8,808 nucleotides of DNA from Candidatus Cloacimonadota bacterium (GTDB taxonomy: Bacteria; Cloacimonadota; Cloacimonadia; Cloacimonadales; Cloacimonadaceae): assembly GCA_028683635.1 (NCBI GenBank), contig JAQUHL010000056.1, forward strand, positions 1-8,808, written 5' to 3'. The position numbers and the translations under genes are program-made. Shown piece after piece: positions 8,001 to 8,808 of this stretch (the stretch's first letter is position 1; the number at the start of each line of letters is the position of its first letter). The notes under the pieces were generated by a model. The model saw only the letters and a list, made by a program, of their open reading frames with translations, had not been told where the DNA came from and did no database searches.

Positions 8001-8192
8001 TTTTGCCCGGAGAGGTGATAGCTTATTGGCAATCTCATCTTTGATCTGGGAAATCCTTTCTACAAGTTGCTCGTCTTCATATTGGGAAAGACTGGTAAAA
8101 ATGCCGTTGATTTCCTGTACCAAGGGTTCATACTTCCTCAAATCTTGAGTGGATTTGTCTCCAAAGAGCTTTCGCAGGATTTTCTCTAACAT
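5025..8192 (-). CDS. secA: Preprotein translocase ATPase SecA (long FCB-type form)
   Basis: SecA is the ATPase motor that drives unfolded preproteins through SecYEG at the inner membrane. I start it at ATG 8192, giving 1055 residues (MLEKILRKLFGDKS); the frame is open 26 codons further upstream, but that extension is unlike SecA and lacks support, while AAGGA sits six bases before this ATG. Visible features are DVQLIGGMALHDGKI (141-155), Walker A MATGEGKT (158-165), VTVNDYLASRDAEWM, the DEAD-box region VDEVDSILIDEARTPLI (264-280), a long preprotein cross-linking region (about 285-475), IVDEFTGRQMPGRRFSDGLH, the motif IATNMAGRGTDIKLG (648-662), and RQLRGRAGRQGDPG (708-721). A helical scaffold/wing region follows. 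A Q/S/P-rich linker (about 993-1027) leads to the zinc tail CPCGSGKKYKKCC (Cys1035, 1037, 1046, 1047) used for SecB or lipid contact. E. coli SecA is 901 residues; the excess is mostly an N-terminal coiled segment (about 55-100) and the cross-linking region. It probably heads the operon. Confidence 0.98.
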   Translation of the reverse strand: MLEKILRKLFGDKSTQDLRKYEPLVQEINGIFTSLSQYEDEQLVERISQIKDEIANKLSPLRAKIGDLESSYRKETDEHERTALDKDIDEKRCELKVLTKSTLDEYLPEVYAIVKDTCRRLVGKSFLVREHELVWNMIPFDVQLIGGMALHDGKITEMATGEGKTLVATLPLFLNALVGRGSHLVTVNDYLASRDAEWMSPIFEFHSLKVGCITTGMSFEERRQAYQCDVTYGMNSEFGFDYLRDNMAVQSSQLVQRDFYYAIVDEVDSILIDEARTPLIISGPIAQDKNFYRELTNPVQSVVQAQNALIQRILSYIREDLKENNTHADMNRLAKNLLIVQRGAPRNKAFMKLMQDGELKKMVNDIEGAYLRDKNMHELDDELFYVVSDKQHSVDLCEKGRDMLSKMEKDLFIVESLDEVLKTVDEDERLSPEQKLVRKEQETNRFMDKSEKLHNINQLLKAYTIFEENVEYVVIDDKVVIVDEFTGRQMPGRRFSDGLHQALEAKEKVSIEAGTQTFATITLQNYFRMFEKLAGMTGTAVTEESEFMEIYKLPVMQIPTNVPITRIDHDDVIYLSKNDKYQAILDEIYYWHEKKKPVLVGTVSVECSETISRLLRRRAIPHNVLNAKHHQREAEIITLAGEPGAVTIATNMAGRGTDIKLGSSVVAQSSENYRDLPKSLTEENPYGLPWDGLHVIGSERHESRRIDRQLRGRAGRQGDPGTSRFYLSLEDDLMRLFGSDRIASMMVKLGLKPGDAIRHPWMTKAVERAQKRVEEHNFEIRKNLIKYDEVMNQQREVIYSYRRNVLKGYDLKNEILEMIAETLERSFDEIIPEDSYPEDWNYERLSYWMQSNLAVRISADELRQDNPSRAALFATISEIAQKAYENKENTIGPEVLRDIERRSLLEVVDDEWRDHLHEMDLLKEGVYLRSYANKDPLIEYKKESFVLFENLIFRIQENVTIKVYTTYILTQKQMDSLLSKASLTHDDISAFIQAQQAQNQSSTPPPTYSNPSHTQEKPVQRPIHTAPKVGRNDPCPCGSGKKYKKCCGVDVTDDE

Positions 8193-8198
8193 AAGGGT

Positions 8199-8203
8199 TC
8201 CTT
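8199..8203 (-). promoter_or_regulatory. Ribosome-binding site that decides the secA start
   Basis: On the minus strand AAGGA is followed by six bases (ACCCTT) and then ATG at 8192-8190. This spacing is normal, and the encoded N-terminus (MLEKILRKLFG) matches typical SecA starts. The upstream ATG at 8270 in the same frame would add 26 residues that resemble no SecA. Confidence 0.8.
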
Positions 8204-8228
8204 TATATCTAAAAGCATATATCTCATT

Positions 8229-8255
8229 ATTATAACACCATTTTACAGATACCAA
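8229..8255 (-). promoter_or_regulatory. Candidate secA promoter
   Basis: On the minus strand a perfect TATAAT (8234-8229) follows TTGGTA (8255-8250, four of six matches to the consensus) with a short 15-base spacer. Transcription would start near 8222, giving a leader of about 30 bases before the secA ATG. An alternative is the perfect TTGACA at 8287-8282, but its best -10 candidate 17 bases away (ATTTAT, 8264-8259) is poor. Either or both could be used. Confidence 0.45.
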
Positions 8256-8452
8256 GGCATAAATTTCCAAAGCTCTTATTGTGTCAATCCTTTTCCCTTT
8301 GTGACCACTCCCCTGGAGTATCCGGTAATGAGGGAGAGCTTATCCTGAAAGATACCTAAGACAGATCGTAGGAAGTGAGTACATAGGCAATGAACCGGAC
8401 GAAGGAAAATTCAATTAAATCAAGTTCGACATTAATATTATTAAGAAATTGC

Positions 8453-8480
8453 TTGACACATAATCAGGATAATTTATAAT
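8453..8480 (+). promoter_or_regulatory. Consensus sigma-70-type promoter of the DUF2089-type gene
   Basis: TTGACA at 8453-8458 and TATAAT at 8475-8480 are both perfect hexamers, 16 bases apart, with an AT-rich stretch upstream (about 8407-8450). The start of transcription should fall near 8487, leaving a leader of only about 20 bases before the ATG at 8508. That is too short for a riboswitch or attenuator, so any control would have to act at the DNA or on translation initiation. Confidence 0.85.
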
Positions 8481-8492
8481 GTCCTCAGATTA
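8461..8492. repeat. Imperfect inverted repeat flanking the -10 box, possible operator
   Basis: TAATCAGGAT (8461-8470) and GTCCTCAGATTA (8481-8492) are near reverse complements: TAATC and AGGA match, with two extra bases in the right half. They sit symmetrically around AATTTATAAT, which contains the -10 box. This is the geometry expected of a repressor site, possibly bound by the product of the downstream gene, but the match is imperfect and AT-rich sequence makes chance symmetry plausible. Confidence 0.3.
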
Positions 8493-8507
8493 ATGAAGGA
8501 GATCGCA

Positions 8508-8808
8508 ATGGAATTACATTCCTGTCCATACTGCAAGGGTGAGCTCAAGATCAGGGAATATGAGTGCCCGAATTGTTCGATTCGCATCAAAGGATCATTC
8601 GAGCCTGCCTGGTTCAGTCGATTAAATTCAGATCAGCTTGATTTTATCCGTCTTTTCGTAATCGTATCCGGAAATATCAAGGAAATGGAAAAAAGGCTAA
8701 AAATATCTTATCCCACCGTCAAAAACAGGCTTGCTGAAATCATTAGCAGGATCGGGGCGAAAGCTCCTCAATCAGATGATTTTGTTGATATCATCAACGA
8801 TCTCGAGG
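8508..8808 (+). CDS. DUF2089-type zinc-ribbon/helix-turn-helix protein (3' end missing)
   Basis: The first 100 codons are present and the frame is still open at the window end. Residues 1-25 form a small zinc ribbon, CPYC (Cys6, Cys9) and CPNC (Cys20, Cys23), followed by IRIKGSFEPAWFSRLNSDQL. A helical segment resembling a sigma-region-4-like or winged helix-turn-helix follows at about residues 40-83, including SGNIKEMEKRLKISYPTVKN. This order and these phrases match my recollection of the DUF2089 family, small presumed DNA-binding proteins of unknown function. The start is well supported: GAAGGAG at 8495-8501 lies six bases before ATG, about 20 bases after a consensus promoter. It diverges from secA. 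Such genes often precede membrane or bactofilin-like genes in other genomes, which cannot be checked here. A role as a transcription regulator is inference; the family call is likely. Confidence 0.85.
   Translation, partial: MELHSCPYCKGELKIREYECPNCSIRIKGSFEPAWFSRLNSDQLDFIRLFVIVSGNIKEMEKRLKISYPTVKNRLAEIISRIGAKAPQSDDFVDIINDLE

Larger units (their letters stand above)
8193..8507. other. Divergent intergenic region between secA and the DUF2089-type gene
   Basis: This 315-base gap carries the upstream signals of two divergent genes. From 8193 to about 8290 are the secA ribosome-binding site and candidate promoters on the minus strand. From about 8407 the sequence is AT-rich, like an UP element, leading into a consensus plus-strand promoter. 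The middle, about 8290-8405, has more mixed composition and small inverted repeats but no gene that I recognise. Confidence 0.75.

Noticed and set aside
8193..8270. N-terminal extension of SecA from the ATG at 8270
   Set aside because: The extra 26 residues do not resemble SecA, the span contains the candidate -10 box and the AAGGA ribosome-binding site, and the internal ATG at 8192 gives the standard N-terminus.
8390..8479. Small open frame of 29 residues upstream of the DUF2089-type gene
   Set aside because: It lacks a close ribosome-binding site and runs through the -35 and -10 boxes of the consensus promoter, so it is very unlikely to be translated.

Overview
The window holds five protein-coding genes and two intergenic regions of a little over 300 bases each. 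I see no tRNA, rRNA, CRISPR array, insertion sequence or phage gene. At the left edge is the 3' part of a plus-strand gene for an SppA-type signal peptide peptidase (S49 family), cut by the window start. The centre is a minus-strand run in the order secA, topA, then a MacB/FtsX-type ABC transporter permease gene. At the right edge a plus-strand gene for a small zinc-ribbon/helix-turn-helix protein of the DUF2089 type begins and is cut by the window end.

The organism looks like a member of the FCB group outside Bacteroidota; a Cloacimonadota-like bacterium is my tentative guess. SecA has the long form (about 1055 residues) with an extra N-terminal coiled segment and a long insertion in the preprotein cross-linking region, as in Bacteroidota and relatives. 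However, the genes carry ordinary Shine-Dalgarno sequences (AAGGA or AAGGAG), and one promoter is a perfect TTGACA/TATAAT pair. Bacteroidota generally lack both. The assignment is inference from remembered family features, not from a search.

Region by region: 1-1171, sppA (partial); 1172-1507, a convergent gap with a terminator-like hairpin, a striking 82-bp loopless palindrome built from 11-bp units, and a second hairpin; 1508-2773, permease; 2776-4989, topA, two bases from the permease start; 5025-8192, secA, 35 bases upstream of topA; 8193-8507, a divergent gap with a candidate secA promoter, a stretch with no recognised gene, and a consensus promoter for the last gene; 8508 to the window end, the DUF2089-type gene.

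Two of the genes act at the cell envelope in protein handling: SecA drives export through SecYEG, and SppA degrades leftover signal peptides and membrane proteins. TopA relaxes negative supercoils. secA, topA and the permease gene are spaced like one operon, but no functional link between the three products is obvious. The most unusual non-coding element is the 82-bp palindrome at 1252-1333. None of the genes appears to form a new defence or metabolic system.
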